The notes: generated by a model from the sequence alone, not told the origin. A DNA stretch of 64,000 nucleotides from Cognaticolwellia aestuarii (GCF_002000025.1 NZ_MUZV01000001.1:605879-669878); one strand, 5' to 3'. Positions 34,571 through 43,190 are shown, counted from the first letter of the stretch. Numbers and translations are program-made.

Positions 34571-35009
34571 CGCCAAGCCCATTACTATTTTAATGGCTGA
34601 TGATGACGAAGATGACCGCATATTAACTCAAGACGCGTTAAAAGAGAGCCGAGTAAGAAACTCTCTATTTTGCGTCGAAGATGGTGTAGAGCTGCTTGAA
34701 TATTTACGCCGCGAAGGTAAGTATAGTGATGAAAAAAAATCCCCTAGACCTGGCTTAATATTGCTTGATCTTAACATGCCTAGAAAGGATGGCCGTGAAG
34801 CACTAAAAGAAATTAAAGCCGATCCAGAACTAAAAAATATCCCCGTTGTTATTCTCACTACCTCAGTACAAGAAGAAGATAAAGTTAAAGGCTATAATTT
34901 AGGCGCTGCATCTTATATAGCTAAGCCAGTAAATTTTGAAGGTTTAGTAGAACTAATGAAAGTACTAGGTCGATATTGGATAGAGTTTGTTGAACTCCCC
35001 AATGAATAA
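34551..35009 (+). CDS. Single-domain response regulator, Rcp1-like
   Basis: A receiver-only protein of 152 residues from the ATG at 34551 (a GGAG lies just upstream; ATGs at 34542 and 34557 are also possible). The acidic pocket ADDDEDD, phosphoacceptor Asp in GLILLDLNMPRKDG, Thr in VILTTS and Lys in AKPVNF are all present. The length and the DLNMPRKDGREAL context match the cyanobacterial phytochrome response regulator Rcp1 subfamily, which usually pairs with phytochrome-like or CHASE3 kinases. There is no output domain, so it is probably a phosphate shuttle or sink, perhaps acting with the stand-alone H-box protein and the hybrid kinase in a relay. Confidence 0.9.
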   Translation: MQMYNSNAKPITILMADDDEDDRILTQDALKESRVRNSLFCVEDGVELLEYLRREGKYSDEKKSPRPGLILLDLNMPRKDGREALKEIKADPELKNIPVVILTTSVQEEDKVKGYNLGAASYIAKPVNFEGLVELMKVLGRYWIEFVELPNE

Positions 35010-35043
35010 ATTTTCCCAAAAATAATATTAAGATATCAAGCAT

Positions 35044-37020
35044 ATGGCAGATAAAATCGCTCGAGTTCTCCTCGTTGAAGATGACGAAGATGATTATATT
35101 CTTACCAGTGACTACCTTAGGCAGTTAGACTCGCACCAGTTCGAGATTGATTGGGTTACTACCCCAACAAAAGCACTTGAGCAACTAAGTTTAGGTAAGC
35201 ATGATATCTGCCTGCTCGATTATCAACTGGGTGCTTATAATGGCTTGACAGTACTAGAAAAAGCCTCAAAGAATGGCTGTTCTATCCCTATTATTATGCT
35301 GACAGGACAATCTGATGACACTTTAGATCAGTCTGCGCTAGCCGCAGGCGCGGTTGATTATTTAGTTAAAGGTGAAATTACCACTTCACGCTTTGCCCGC
35401 GCTATACGGTACGCTTTAGCGCGGCAAGAAATTGAAAATGAACGCCTTGAGCGCATTAATGCTGAAACTCGGAATCAATCTAAAGATCGCTTTCTAGCGC
35501 ATTTAAGCCATGAACTTCGTACACCGTTAACCTCAATTCTTGGTTATACCGAAATATTACTAAACGACAATAAAGCACCAAACGCAAAAGCAGAACTCAA
35601 TATCATTTTAAATAATGGTCGGCACTTACTCGGTTTACTAAACAATGTGCTAGATCTATCTAAAATTGCCGTCGGTAAGCTTGAACATAATATTGAAGCA
35701 ATACCACTCGATAGCTTTATTGCAGATATTTTTTCTTTAATGAAAGTACATGCTTGCGAAAAAGCACTTGAGTTGGTTTTACACGCAAATACACCACTAC
35801 CATTATCTATTCAAACTGACGCAGTGCGATTACGGCAAGTACTCATAAATTTAATTCATAACGGCATTAAATTTACCGAGCAGGGTCAAGTTATACTCAT
35901 GATCAGCATAGTCATCGTTAATAATAAAGAAATGCTCAGTTTTACCGTTTCTGACACTGGCCAAGGCATCCCAAAAAGTATGCTAGCAACAATCTTTAAA
36001 CCATTTGAACAAGTTGAAGATATAATTTCGAGAAAAGAGCAAGGAGCCGGTTTAGGGTTATCAATTTGCTCAGAGCTAGTTAAGCACATGGGAGGCACCA
36101 TTGAAGTCACATCAGAACTTAACAGCGGTAGTCAATTTACCTTCAGCATTGACCCTGGCGATATTACCACGCAACCACGCACCATAATTACCTTTGACCA
36201 ACAGCACTCATCAAACGCCAAACTGGCTCTTCCTCAATTACAGGGACGAGTTTTAGTGGTTGATGATATGGATGATATTCGCCTACTGATCGGTCATAAC
36301 TGCCAATCGTTTGGCTTAACGGTTAGCTATGCTTCAAATGGCTTACAAGCACTTGAACAGTGTAAATTAGCAGACAGCCAAGACGCATCATTCGACCTGA
36401 TTCTAATGGATATTCATATGCCTGAATTAGACGGTAAACGGGCGATAAAGGCGCTAAGAAAATTAGCTTTTAATAAGCCGATCATCGCAATTACTGCCGC
36501 GACAATGAAAGGTGTAAAACAAGAGTTAATGGCCATAGGCTTTAACCTAATTGTACCTAAACCGATTGACAAAGCTGAACTCTATCGAGGCTTAGCAAGT
36601 TATCTTAACCTTAAAGAGCAAAGCACTTGCAGCCACGTTGATGCGATAAAAGATAATAACTCTGCCGAACCACAACAACGTATTATGGTGGTTGAAGACG
36701 ATAACGATGCTGCTGATATTACCGTACTCTTACTTGAGTCACTGGGCGCTAAAGCGGTAAAAGCCAACAGCGCTAAACAATGCCAAGCGTTGCTTAGCAC
36801 AGAAAAAAATTGGAGCAAAATATTACTTGATTTACATCTGCCTGATGCCGACGGGCTGGCATTAGCTCGCACTATTCAGCACGCGTACCCTGAAGTAGAA
36901 CTGATACTTGTCAGTGGTGCAACCGTGGCTGAACAAAGCTTAGAACAAGCAGGCATCACTCAAGCGATATTAAAGCCAGTAAATCGTGACATTCTACAAA
37001 ACCTACTCACTAAACTTTAA
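35044..37020 (+). CDS. Soluble hybrid histidine kinase with three receiver domains
   Basis: A 658-residue cytoplasmic hybrid kinase. REC1 (1-125) has D59 in ICLLDYQLG. The HisKA domain has H156 in FLAHLSHELRTPLTSILGYTEILL. HATPase (about 255-375) has N box NLIHNGIKF and G boxes DTGQGI and GAGLGLSICSEL. REC2 (about 400-520) has the Asp in LILMDIHMPELDG, and REC3 (about 540-655) in KILLDLHLPDADG. No membrane segment or PAS domain is visible, so input must come through REC1, for instance from the neighbouring kinase. It follows the Rcp1-like receiver gene by 34 bases. Three receivers and one H box allow a branching phosphorelay. Confidence 0.93.
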   Translation: MADKIARVLLVEDDEDDYILTSDYLRQLDSHQFEIDWVTTPTKALEQLSLGKHDICLLDYQLGAYNGLTVLEKASKNGCSIPIIMLTGQSDDTLDQSALAAGAVDYLVKGEITTSRFARAIRYALARQEIENERLERINAETRNQSKDRFLAHLSHELRTPLTSILGYTEILLNDNKAPNAKAELNIILNNGRHLLGLLNNVLDLSKIAVGKLEHNIEAIPLDSFIADIFSLMKVHACEKALELVLHANTPLPLSIQTDAVRLRQVLINLIHNGIKFTEQGQVILMISIVIVNNKEMLSFTVSDTGQGIPKSMLATIFKPFEQVEDIISRKEQGAGLGLSICSELVKHMGGTIEVTSELNSGSQFTFSIDPGDITTQPRTIITFDQQHSSNAKLALPQLQGRVLVVDDMDDIRLLIGHNCQSFGLTVSYASNGLQALEQCKLADSQDASFDLILMDIHMPELDGKRAIKALRKLAFNKPIIAITAATMKGVKQELMAIGFNLIVPKPIDKAELYRGLASYLNLKEQSTCSHVDAIKDNNSAEPQQRIMVVEDDNDAADITVLLLESLGAKAVKANSAKQCQALLSTEKNWSKILLDLHLPDADGLALARTIQHAYPEVELILVSGATVAEQSLEQAGITQAILKPVNRDILQNLLTKL

Positions 37021-37034
37021 CTCGCCACAAACCA

Positions 37035-37061
37035 TTTTATGGTGCTTGGTGCACCATAAAA
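37035..37061. promoter_or_regulatory. Perfect 11-bp-arm palindrome, candidate upstream activator site for sigma-54 control
   Basis: TTTTATGGTGC (37035-37045), loop TTGGT, GCACCATAAAA (37051-37061). It lies about 125-150 bp before the -24 element at 37188, the usual distance of enhancer sites for NtrC-family activators. It also begins 15 bases after the hybrid-kinase stop. A second inverted repeat (AAAAATTAC 37060-37068 / GTAATTTTT 37079-37087), ending in a T run, may be the operon terminator, so the palindrome itself need not be one. Confidence 0.45.
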
Positions 37062-37185
37062 AAATTACTCTACACCGTGTAATTTTTGCCAACTCATCAA
37101 ATTTTAATTTGTTTTTAACGTATAAAAAATTACAAAAAAAACAAATAAACCAATAAAAACAGAAAGATACAAAATCAACAACTAA

Positions 37186-37203
37186 TTGGTACATATATCG
37201 CTT
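37186..37203 (+). promoter_or_regulatory. Sigma-54 type promoter (GG-N10-GC) of the hemerythrin gene
   Basis: TTGGTACATATATCGCTT: GG at 37188-37189 and GC at 37200-37201, exactly ten bases between, with the flanking TTGG and AC bases of the TTGGCACG-N4-TTGCA consensus conserved. The predicted transcription start would be near 37213, 27 bases before the ATG and upstream of the GAGG ribosome site. Confidence 0.6.
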
Positions 37204-37239
37204 AGCTATAAACAGTTAATCAATAATAGAGGTACCAAC

Positions 37240-37668
37240 ATGGATATTTTTGCCGCTTTGCGCAGCGATCATGAAAAACAACGCTTATTGATGAAGATGC
37301 TCGTAGAAACCACAGGGGATTCTGCTAGTCGTCGAGACTTTTTCATCGACCTAAAACGACAGTTATCCCAACACTCTCTTGCCGAAGAGCGCCACTTTTA
37401 CGCACCTTTGATGAAACGTGATAACACCATTGAATTAGCTCGGCACGCTATTGCTGAGCATCACGAAATAGACGAGTTTCTAGCACAATTAGAGCAAACT
37501 GATATGGACTCTTCTGCTTGGCTAAAAATTATGAAGGCCTTACAACATAAAGTACTTCATCACTTAGCTGAAGAAGAAAGAGAGTTTTTTCAACAAGCAG
37601 GTAAACAGCTTAGCACAACAGAAAAAACTAAACTTGCGGTGAAGTATCAAGCTGAAATGAGCCATTAA
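37240..37668 (+). CDS. Hemerythrin-like (HHE) domain protein
   Basis: A 142-residue hemerythrin-type four-helix bundle. The di-iron ligand pattern is visible: H11 in RSDHEKQ, H in LSQHSLAEERHFY, HAIAEHHEID, and HKVLHHLAEEEREF. The chosen ATG at 37240 is preceded by GAGG at 7 bases. An in-frame ATG at 37186 lies inside the sigma-54 promoter and is rejected. Hemerythrin-like proteins bind oxygen or nitric oxide or repair iron centres. It follows the signalling island by 219 bp and has its own sigma-54 promoter, so it is a probable regulatory target of that island. An 8-bp hairpin separates it from pldA. Confidence 0.88.
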   Translation: MDIFAALRSDHEKQRLLMKMLVETTGDSASRRDFFIDLKRQLSQHSLAEERHFYAPLMKRDNTIELARHAIAEHHEIDEFLAQLEQTDMDSSAWLKIMKALQHKVLHHLAEEEREFFQQAGKQLSTTEKTKLAVKYQAEMSH

Positions 37669-37690
37669 ACCACACCTCACACTTGCGCTA

Positions 37691-37712
37691 GTCGCTGCCA
37701 TTTAGCAGCGAC
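37691..37712 (+). terminator. Weak hairpin between hemerythrin and phospholipase genes
   Basis: GTCGCTGC (37691-37698) and GCAGCGAC (37705-37712) form a GC-rich 8-bp stem with a 6-nt loop and no T-run. It may attenuate read-through from hemerythrin into pldA, or be a processing site. Confidence 0.35.
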
Positions 37713-37729
37713 TTACTAATGAGAAAATT

Positions 37730-38680
37730 ATGATCAAGCCAGTAGTATTCTTTTACAATAAATCATCTCTTATCAGAAGCTTAACATGCCAAAAAGCATT
37801 GCTGACCACAATCGCTATTTTTCTTGTTAGCTTCAATATAAATGCACAACAAAAAGATATTGCCAGCAATACAGTATCAATATTTGATGATCGTGCAGAG
37901 TCCGTTAATGAGGCAGTAGCCAACCCCTTTGCTTTATCGCAGCATCGACTAAACTATATATTGCCATTTACCTATGTCAGTGATCCCAACACACTAAGTG
38001 CTAGCGGTTTAAATACTGAGAATGTTGATCATATGGAAGCCAAATATCAAATCAGCGTAAAACTACCTATTTATCAGGAAAGCGCTAGTAGCTCGGGGCT
38101 TTACATGGGCTTTACCGCGGTGTCTTATTGGCAAGTTTATAACAGTGAAGCCTCGAAACCGTTTCGAGAAACAAACTATGAACCTGAGTTGTTTTACGCT
38201 TGGAGAAATCAACTCACTTTTGCCGGATTTAAGTTTAACCAAATTCGCTTGGGGTTAAGCCATCAATCAAATGGCCAAAGCGGTTTACGGTCTCGCAGCT
38301 GGAATCGACTATTTGCTTCAGCCATGTTTAGCGACGATGACTCTTTTTATCACATTAAAGCTTGGTACCGTATCAAGGAAGATAGAAAAGAAGACCCCTT
38401 TGACTCCAGTGGTGATGATAACCCTGACATCACTACATTTATGGGCCATACCGAATTTGGTTATGGCACTAAGTTAGGTAAATTCAACATTATGGCGTTA
38501 GTAAGAAATAACCTTAAAACCAGTGATAACAAAGGTAGTTTCGAGCTTAACTTGTCTTATCCTATCAGCACAAGATACGACTTTTTATTGCAATATTTTA
38601 ATGGTTACGGCGATTCGCTGGTGGACTATAACCGCCACCAAGAGCGCATAGGTGTTGGTATTCAGCTTAAATTTATCTAG
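37730..38680 (+). CDS. pldA: Outer-membrane phospholipase A (OMPLA)
   Basis: A 316-residue outer-membrane phospholipase. An unusually long basic leader precedes the hydrophobic signal core (about residues 22-36, cleavage near SFNINA). The catalytic core LGLSHQSNGQ and SRSWNR gives H178, S180 and N192. The spacing His to Asn is 14, as in E. coli PldA (H142, S144, N156). Repeating amphipathic strands run to the C-terminal end, which closes with FI rather than the usual terminal Phe. PldA removes phospholipids that reach the outer leaflet and so keeps the asymmetry of the outer membrane. It stands beside a diacylglycerol-kinase-like gene and mscS. Confidence 0.9.
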   Translation: MIKPVVFFYNKSSLIRSLTCQKALLTTIAIFLVSFNINAQQKDIASNTVSIFDDRAESVNEAVANPFALSQHRLNYILPFTYVSDPNTLSASGLNTENVDHMEAKYQISVKLPIYQESASSSGLYMGFTAVSYWQVYNSEASKPFRETNYEPELFYAWRNQLTFAGFKFNQIRLGLSHQSNGQSGLRSRSWNRLFASAMFSDDDSFYHIKAWYRIKEDRKEDPFDSSGDDNPDITTFMGHTEFGYGTKLGKFNIMALVRNNLKTSDNKGSFELNLSYPISTRYDFLLQYFNGYGDSLVDYNRHQERIGVGIQLKFI

Positions 38681-38715
38681 TAACGCATTCAACGATAACA
38701 AATTGGAGCAGCTTT

Positions 38716-40329
38716 ATGTTCATTGTAAAATATTACATTGCCGGTGCGATCCTTGCTTTTATCTCACTATTGTTTAGCACAAACCTATATATTGGCATTT
38801 TTTCGGCATGGGTTGGGCTATCACTAACGCTTGTCAGCCTAGCTTATATTTTCGATTTACCGTGGATTTTTAGAAAAAAAACCAATGGCAGTATCCCATT
38901 TTATATTCGTTGGCTTTTTGTTCCGTTTTTACTGGGCTCGCAACTATATAATTTTTATGCCAGAAAATATGACAAAGTACCTGCTATACAGAAAATTGAT
39001 CCGCAGTTATTTCTCGCATGTCGATTGTTTCCTTCAGACATTCCAACGTTGCAAAAATCAGGGGTTAGCGCAATATTAGATGTTACCGCTGAATTTGATG
39101 GCCTTGATTGGACAGCAGAAAATGAACAATTAGATTACTTCAACTTACCGGTATTAGATCATAAAAGTCCTAAGTATGAAGAGCTACTTAAAGCCATATA
39201 TTGGCTTGAAAATCATATTACTCATACTCATGGCGTGGTTATTCATTGTGCATTAGGCCGTGGCAGATCGGTATTAGTGATGGCAGCTTATTTATTAAGT
39301 AAAAACCCATCTTGGTCAGTAAAGCAAGCGTTAGCGAAAATTCAAGGTATACGGGCCACAGCAAACTTAAACAAAGTGCAATTAAAAGCCTTAAAACGAT
39401 TCCATCAAGAAGGGCTATTTAAACTGCAAACACCATTATGGATAATTGCTAATCCAGTGTCTGGTGGCGGTAAATGGCCAGCAAATAAAGCGGAAGTTAT
39501 TGAGCGTTTATCGCCTTACTTTTTGCTACATATTCTAGAAACTACTGAACAGACTTCAGCAGCCACATTAACACAACAAGCTATTAGCGACGGTGCAAAA
39601 ACCATTATCGCCTGTGGTGGTGACGGCACGTTAACCGAAGTCGCTGGTGAGTTAGTTAACACTGACATCTCTATGGGCATATTGCCGATGGGCACAGCCA
39701 ATGCGCTTGCGCATGTATTGTTAGGTTTTAGCACAAAACTAATACCTGTTGGTGTTGCCTGCGATGTCATTATTACCGGCCAAGTAAAAAAAATTGATAG
39801 TGCAAAATGCAACAATGCACTGATGTTGTTATTAGTTGGGTTGGGATTCGAACATAAGATGATCGCTAGTGCGAATCGGGAAGAAAAAGATGTTGGTGGG
39901 CAATTTGCCTACTTACAAGCTTTATGGCAAGCCGTTAGCGGTAATAAAGTATCAACATTACAAGTTAGCATTGATGATTTACCCGAAAAAACCATTGAAA
40001 CAGCAAGCCTAGTTATCGCCAATGCCGCGCCATTTACCACCATATTAGCGCAGGGTGGTGGTGAACCTGATATTAATGACGGTCTGCTCGATATTACCTG
40101 GATACCTCGCCAGCAAGACATAACAAATAACGTATTAAGCTTAGCTGAATTAGCGCTTTCGGGCTTATCTGAGCAAGTTAATCCTTTGCAGAGTGAGCAT
40201 ATAAGTGCAAAGAAAGTGGTCATAACAGCCGAACATGAACTTGAATATGTTATTGACGGTGAAGTATTCCATGCCAACGATATACATATTGAGATCATGC
40301 CTAAATCATTAAATATTCTCACTAATTAA
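38716..40329 (+). CDS. Fusion: membrane segments, dual-specificity phosphatase and diacylglycerol kinase domain
   Basis: A 537-residue protein in three parts. Residues 1-80 contain two to three membrane helices. Residues about 90-230 form a dual-specificity phosphatase with active-site C178 and R184 in VIHCALGRGRS (CX5R). Residues 238-537 form a diacylglycerol/lipid kinase of the YegS/BmrU type with IANPVSGGGKW and the nucleotide motif GGDGT at 301-305, followed by GILPMGTANALAH. This joins a phosphatase and a lipid kinase in one chain, so it may act on lipid phosphates such as phosphatidate or diacylglycerol at the inner membrane. It follows pldA by 35 bases, suggesting phospholipid turnover (inference). 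Both catalytic motifs appear intact. Confidence 0.88.
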   Translation: MFIVKYYIAGAILAFISLLFSTNLYIGIFSAWVGLSLTLVSLAYIFDLPWIFRKKTNGSIPFYIRWLFVPFLLGSQLYNFYARKYDKVPAIQKIDPQLFLACRLFPSDIPTLQKSGVSAILDVTAEFDGLDWTAENEQLDYFNLPVLDHKSPKYEELLKAIYWLENHITHTHGVVIHCALGRGRSVLVMAAYLLSKNPSWSVKQALAKIQGIRATANLNKVQLKALKRFHQEGLFKLQTPLWIIANPVSGGGKWPANKAEVIERLSPYFLLHILETTEQTSAATLTQQAISDGAKTIIACGGDGTLTEVAGELVNTDISMGILPMGTANALAHVLLGFSTKLIPVGVACDVIITGQVKKIDSAKCNNALMLLLVGLGFEHKMIASANREEKDVGGQFAYLQALWQAVSGNKVSTLQVSIDDLPEKTIETASLVIANAAPFTTILAQGGGEPDINDGLLDITWIPRQQDITNNVLSLAELALSGLSEQVNPLQSEHISAKKVVITAEHELEYVIDGEVFHANDIHIEIMPKSLNILTN

Positions 40330-40442
40330 CCACAGTGGTGAGCCACTTAACAACATTGTTATCAATAACTTGGTAAATCAAGACTTATCATTAAGACAAG
40401 TTAAATTGCTCGACAGCGAATAACTAGCACGTAAGGATAAAA

Positions 40443-41426
40443 ATGGAACTGATCGAATTAGAAAAATTTTGGCAACTCATTAACGAAAAACTTCAAACTT
40501 GGTTAGAAACAGGCATTAAACATGTGCCTAATATCGTTGTCGCGCTTTTAATAGCAATCGTATTCGCTATTATCGCAAGGGTGGTTGGCAAAGTAACTCA
40601 AAATATTTTACGAAGAACCTTAGATTCACGACAAATTGCTGACTTACTCTCATCAATAATTAAAGTGTGCGTCTTGTTAGCAGGTATGTTTGTCGCATTA
40701 GACTTTGTTGGCCTAAAAGGTACCGTAACTTCACTGCTTGCTGGTGCGGGTATTATAGGCTTAGCCATTGGCTTTGCCTTCCAAGACATGACTGAAAACC
40801 TAATAGCGGGTATTGCCATGGGCATCAGAAAACCCTTTCAAATTGGCGATATTATTGAAGCCGATAAGGTTTTTGGTACGGTAAAAACCATCAATTTACG
40901 TAATACTCTCGTTGAAACTTTTTTTGGCCAATTAGAAATAATTCCCAATAAAATATTATTTCGAAATATCCTAACTAACTACAGCACAAATGGCATTAGG
41001 TGTATTGAAATTCCCGTCGGCATTTCTTACGCTGATGACCCCGAAGTCGCAGCCAAAGTCATTGTTGAGGCATTAAATAACTGTGACTTTGTAATCAAAA
41101 AAGAAGAAACCGCCGTATATGCCGAAAGTTTTGGCGATAGTAGTGTTAACTTATTGGTATGGTTCTGGATAAACTATCCTGGTGAAACTGGGTTTATGCA
41201 AGCAAGGCACACTGGCTTGGCAACAATAAAAACCGCGTTAGAGCAGGCTGATATATTAATACCATTCCCAATTAGAACTCTCGATTTTGGCGCCAAAGGT
41301 GGTGAGAAACTTAATACCATGTGGCAGAAAAAAGCTAATATTGCAGGAGAAAAGGAGGAGGGAAGTGAAAACCAAACCAGCCCTGACTCAGATACTGCTA
41401 GTGATGAAGGTAGTATAGAAAAATAA
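40443..41426 (+). CDS. Small-conductance mechanosensitive channel, MscS family
   Basis: A 327-residue MscS-like channel that opens on hypo-osmotic shock. Membrane helices lie at about 28-50, 68-88 and 95-115. The pore helix has the Gly/Ala-rich SLLAGAGIIGLAIGFAFQD, then the conserved KPFQIGDIIE and an RNTLVETFFGQLEIIPNKI beta domain, and a C-terminal alpha/beta region. The last about 50 residues are acidic and low-complexity (GEKEEGSENQTSP), longer than E. coli MscS (286 residues). The gene may be co-transcribed with the fusion kinase, 113 bases upstream. A strong hairpin follows. Confidence 0.92.
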   Translation: MELIELEKFWQLINEKLQTWLETGIKHVPNIVVALLIAIVFAIIARVVGKVTQNILRRTLDSRQIADLLSSIIKVCVLLAGMFVALDFVGLKGTVTSLLAGAGIIGLAIGFAFQDMTENLIAGIAMGIRKPFQIGDIIEADKVFGTVKTINLRNTLVETFFGQLEIIPNKILFRNILTNYSTNGIRCIEIPVGISYADDPEVAAKVIVEALNNCDFVIKKEETAVYAESFGDSSVNLLVWFWINYPGETGFMQARHTGLATIKTALEQADILIPFPIRTLDFGAKGGEKLNTMWQKKANIAGEKEEGSENQTSPDSDTASDEGSIEK

Positions 41427-41529
41427 GGGATTTAATCTCGCAAGCGGTAATTCAAGGCTCATATCGACGTTGAAGTTACTATCTGTGACTGAGCTAAGCA
41501 TTATTCGGTTGGTTATGTCGTTTTGGGTA

Positions 41530-41562
41530 TTGTAACCTCCTCAATGTGTGAGGAGGTTACAA
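41530..41562. terminator. 14-bp perfect hairpin downstream of the MscS gene
   Basis: TTGTAACCTCCTCA (41530-41543) and TGAGGAGGTTACAA (41549-41562) with a 5-nt loop. It follows mscS by about 100 bases and lies 93 bases beyond the stop of the convergent gene. No T-run follows on either strand, so the stem alone suggests termination. Confidence 0.55.
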
Positions 41563-41654
41563 TTAAAAAAAGAGAAGTTGTGATACACATTGATAAATCC
41601 GTTTAAAGTCCCAAAACCCTAATTCAGGTGCGCCATTGTCTGCTTCGCCTGGAT

Positions 41655-42338
41655 TTATTTATTCTCTGAATTTTCTTTGTAAAAATACTTTTCAATTTCT
41701 AATGATGACTGCTTATTTTTTGGCCCTTTTATTATGTCCAATTTAAATTGGTTATGCAGATTTATAATCCATTGATATCTAATCTTATAAAACCTTATTG
41801 TTTCAGTTTCACCAAATTTAACTTCAGCAGATAAAAGAAAGTCATAGAGGCACAGAAAGGGCTTACCTACGGACGTTCTATAAGCACCATTCAAAATATC
41901 ATCTGATTTCACTTGCTGCAAAAGAGCTTTTGCATAATCAGGATTAAAGTTAATATCACGAAATGATATTTTCTCATTTCCTATACTTTCAGTATTAATA
42001 TTAACAGTGTTATCTAATGAGCTCTCGATGAAATTTGACGCTTCTTTGATTGCTTCATGAGCTAAATCTAAGTCTTTTTTAAAAATTTCGAGCTGATATG
42101 TTTCTTCAGTTTTCTTGTAGGTTTTATATATGAAATACAAACTCAATATACTTAAAGGAAAAGTTAAAGCTCCAGCCAAGTAACTCCCGAAACTTCCCCA
42201 GTCTGATGGATTATGAGACAGTTTTCCATTAAAGGTGGAGAAGTACAGAGCAAAAGCTGTTACTACTAATATAATGACCAAAGATATAAAAATAATTTCT
42301 TTTTTAGATTGCAAAATAATCCTCCATAAGAATACCAA
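41655..42338 (-). CDS. Membrane protein resembling putative phage abortive-infection (PutAbiC-like) proteins
   Basis: A 227-residue protein with two membrane segments (residues 16-35 and 51-70) joined by SDWGSFGSYLAGALTFPLS, then a long predicted coiled region (KKTEETYQLEIFKKDLDLAHEAIKE) and a soluble C-terminal domain with aromatic residues. The D-W-G-x-F-G-S-x-x-x-G-x-L pattern before the second helix is that of the putative phage abortive infection family (Pfam PutAbiC), recalled from memory and not confirmed. It is isolated, low-GC and beside a dead transposase, so it looks like an accessory gene acquired by transfer. Function is unproven; it could equally be a plain hypothetical membrane protein. 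Confidence 0.5.
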   Translation of the reverse strand: MVFLWRIILQSKKEIIFISLVIILVVTAFALYFSTFNGKLSHNPSDWGSFGSYLAGALTFPLSILSLYFIYKTYKKTEETYQLEIFKKDLDLAHEAIKEASNFIESSLDNTVNINTESIGNEKISFRDINFNPDYAKALLQQVKSDDILNGAYRTSVGKPFLCLYDFLLSAEVKFGETETIRFYKIRYQWIINLHNQFKLDIIKGPKNKQSSLEIEKYFYKENSENK

Positions 42339-42710
42339 CGCTTAGTTAAGAGGCAAAAAATTGTTTAATAAAATTAGCAAAAAAGGAGAATTAGTCCGGC
42401 TTTAACGGCTTATATCACGCTCTTCAAATGTTCAACAAAACTATCTGTGAATTGATATTTTAGTATATTTTACCTAATTAAGTAACATCGAGTATTAATC
42501 CTTTAGCTTTAATTGCTCTAAAGATTAACACAAAAATTTTAATCTCGAGTAATGAGAGCCTGATAATTTAACCACGCTGACAGTATTAACCTACTCTTTT
42601 GTTCAATTGGCCCAAAAACGTATTTTTTAGACAGACTCATCTTTAGCGTAAGTTTAAAAACGCCGCGGTTAAAAATAGCATGCTATATTAAGTTTTTGAA
42701 CTAATCGCGT
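42339..42710. other. Intergenic region, no gene seen
   Basis: A 372-bp AT-rich gap between the accessory membrane-protein gene and the transposase remnant. No open frame or strong palindrome was found. It may be residual insertion DNA. Confidence 0.35.
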
Positions 42711-43190
42711 TTACGCAAACAACTTATTGCAATGACTTAAGTGTCGTCGTTTAAAGTGTTGATGTTCACAGTAGTCACTTAAGGCTTCTTCTCGACCAAC
42801 CGCACCATGAAATTGTGTTCTAAACTCAGTGGTGATAATTAACCAGTGCTCTGCCGATATGTTTAAACGTTTCAGTATCTTCGGTTGGCTTTGTTCGATA
42901 AAGCCATATTTATCTTCCCGAATGCTACGCCCTGTTATATCAATGAGTTGCAGGTAATCTATTAAGTCAAAAGGGAGGCCTTTGGGCATATTTTCTCTAG
43001 AGTTACCGACAAAGGGCATAAGCGTATTAGGTTGTTTGCCTTTTTTCGCTTGCTCGCAGCGTAGTTTAACGCTGGTGTGGCTTGACGTCTCCGGAGTTTG
43101 GCGATATTGGCACGAATGGGATTCAAATCAACATACGCCATACAAGCGGCCATAGCTGCGTCATCTAAAAGTGCTTGGGATTTAAACAGA
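42711..43190 (-). pseudogene. Decayed REP-associated tyrosine transposase (RAYT), truncated and frameshifted
   Basis: Two frames read as the C-terminal half of an IS200-like RAYT transposase. The first starts near 43190 (FKSQALLDDAAMAACMAYVDLNPIRANIAK). The second continues as TPETSSHTSVKLRCEQAKKG and ends with PKILKRLNISAEHWLIITTEF, a pattern common in RAYT enzymes. One missing A in the AAA run at 43097-43099 (minus strand) shifts the frame: adding one base joins the two parts into a family-like sequence. The N-terminal catalytic HUH half is absent, with the break close to 43185. The gene is therefore dead twice over. Confidence 0.8.

Noticed and set aside
37035-37061. Palindrome after the hybrid kinase read as a terminator
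   Set aside because: The stem is preceded by T and followed by A on the plus strand, the reverse of a normal terminator. A separate hairpin at 37060-37087 ends in T. The enhancer reading is kept as tentative.
37186-37239. Earlier ATG for the hemerythrin gene
   Set aside because: It falls inside the GG-N10-GC promoter; the ATG at 37240 has GAGG at 7 bases.
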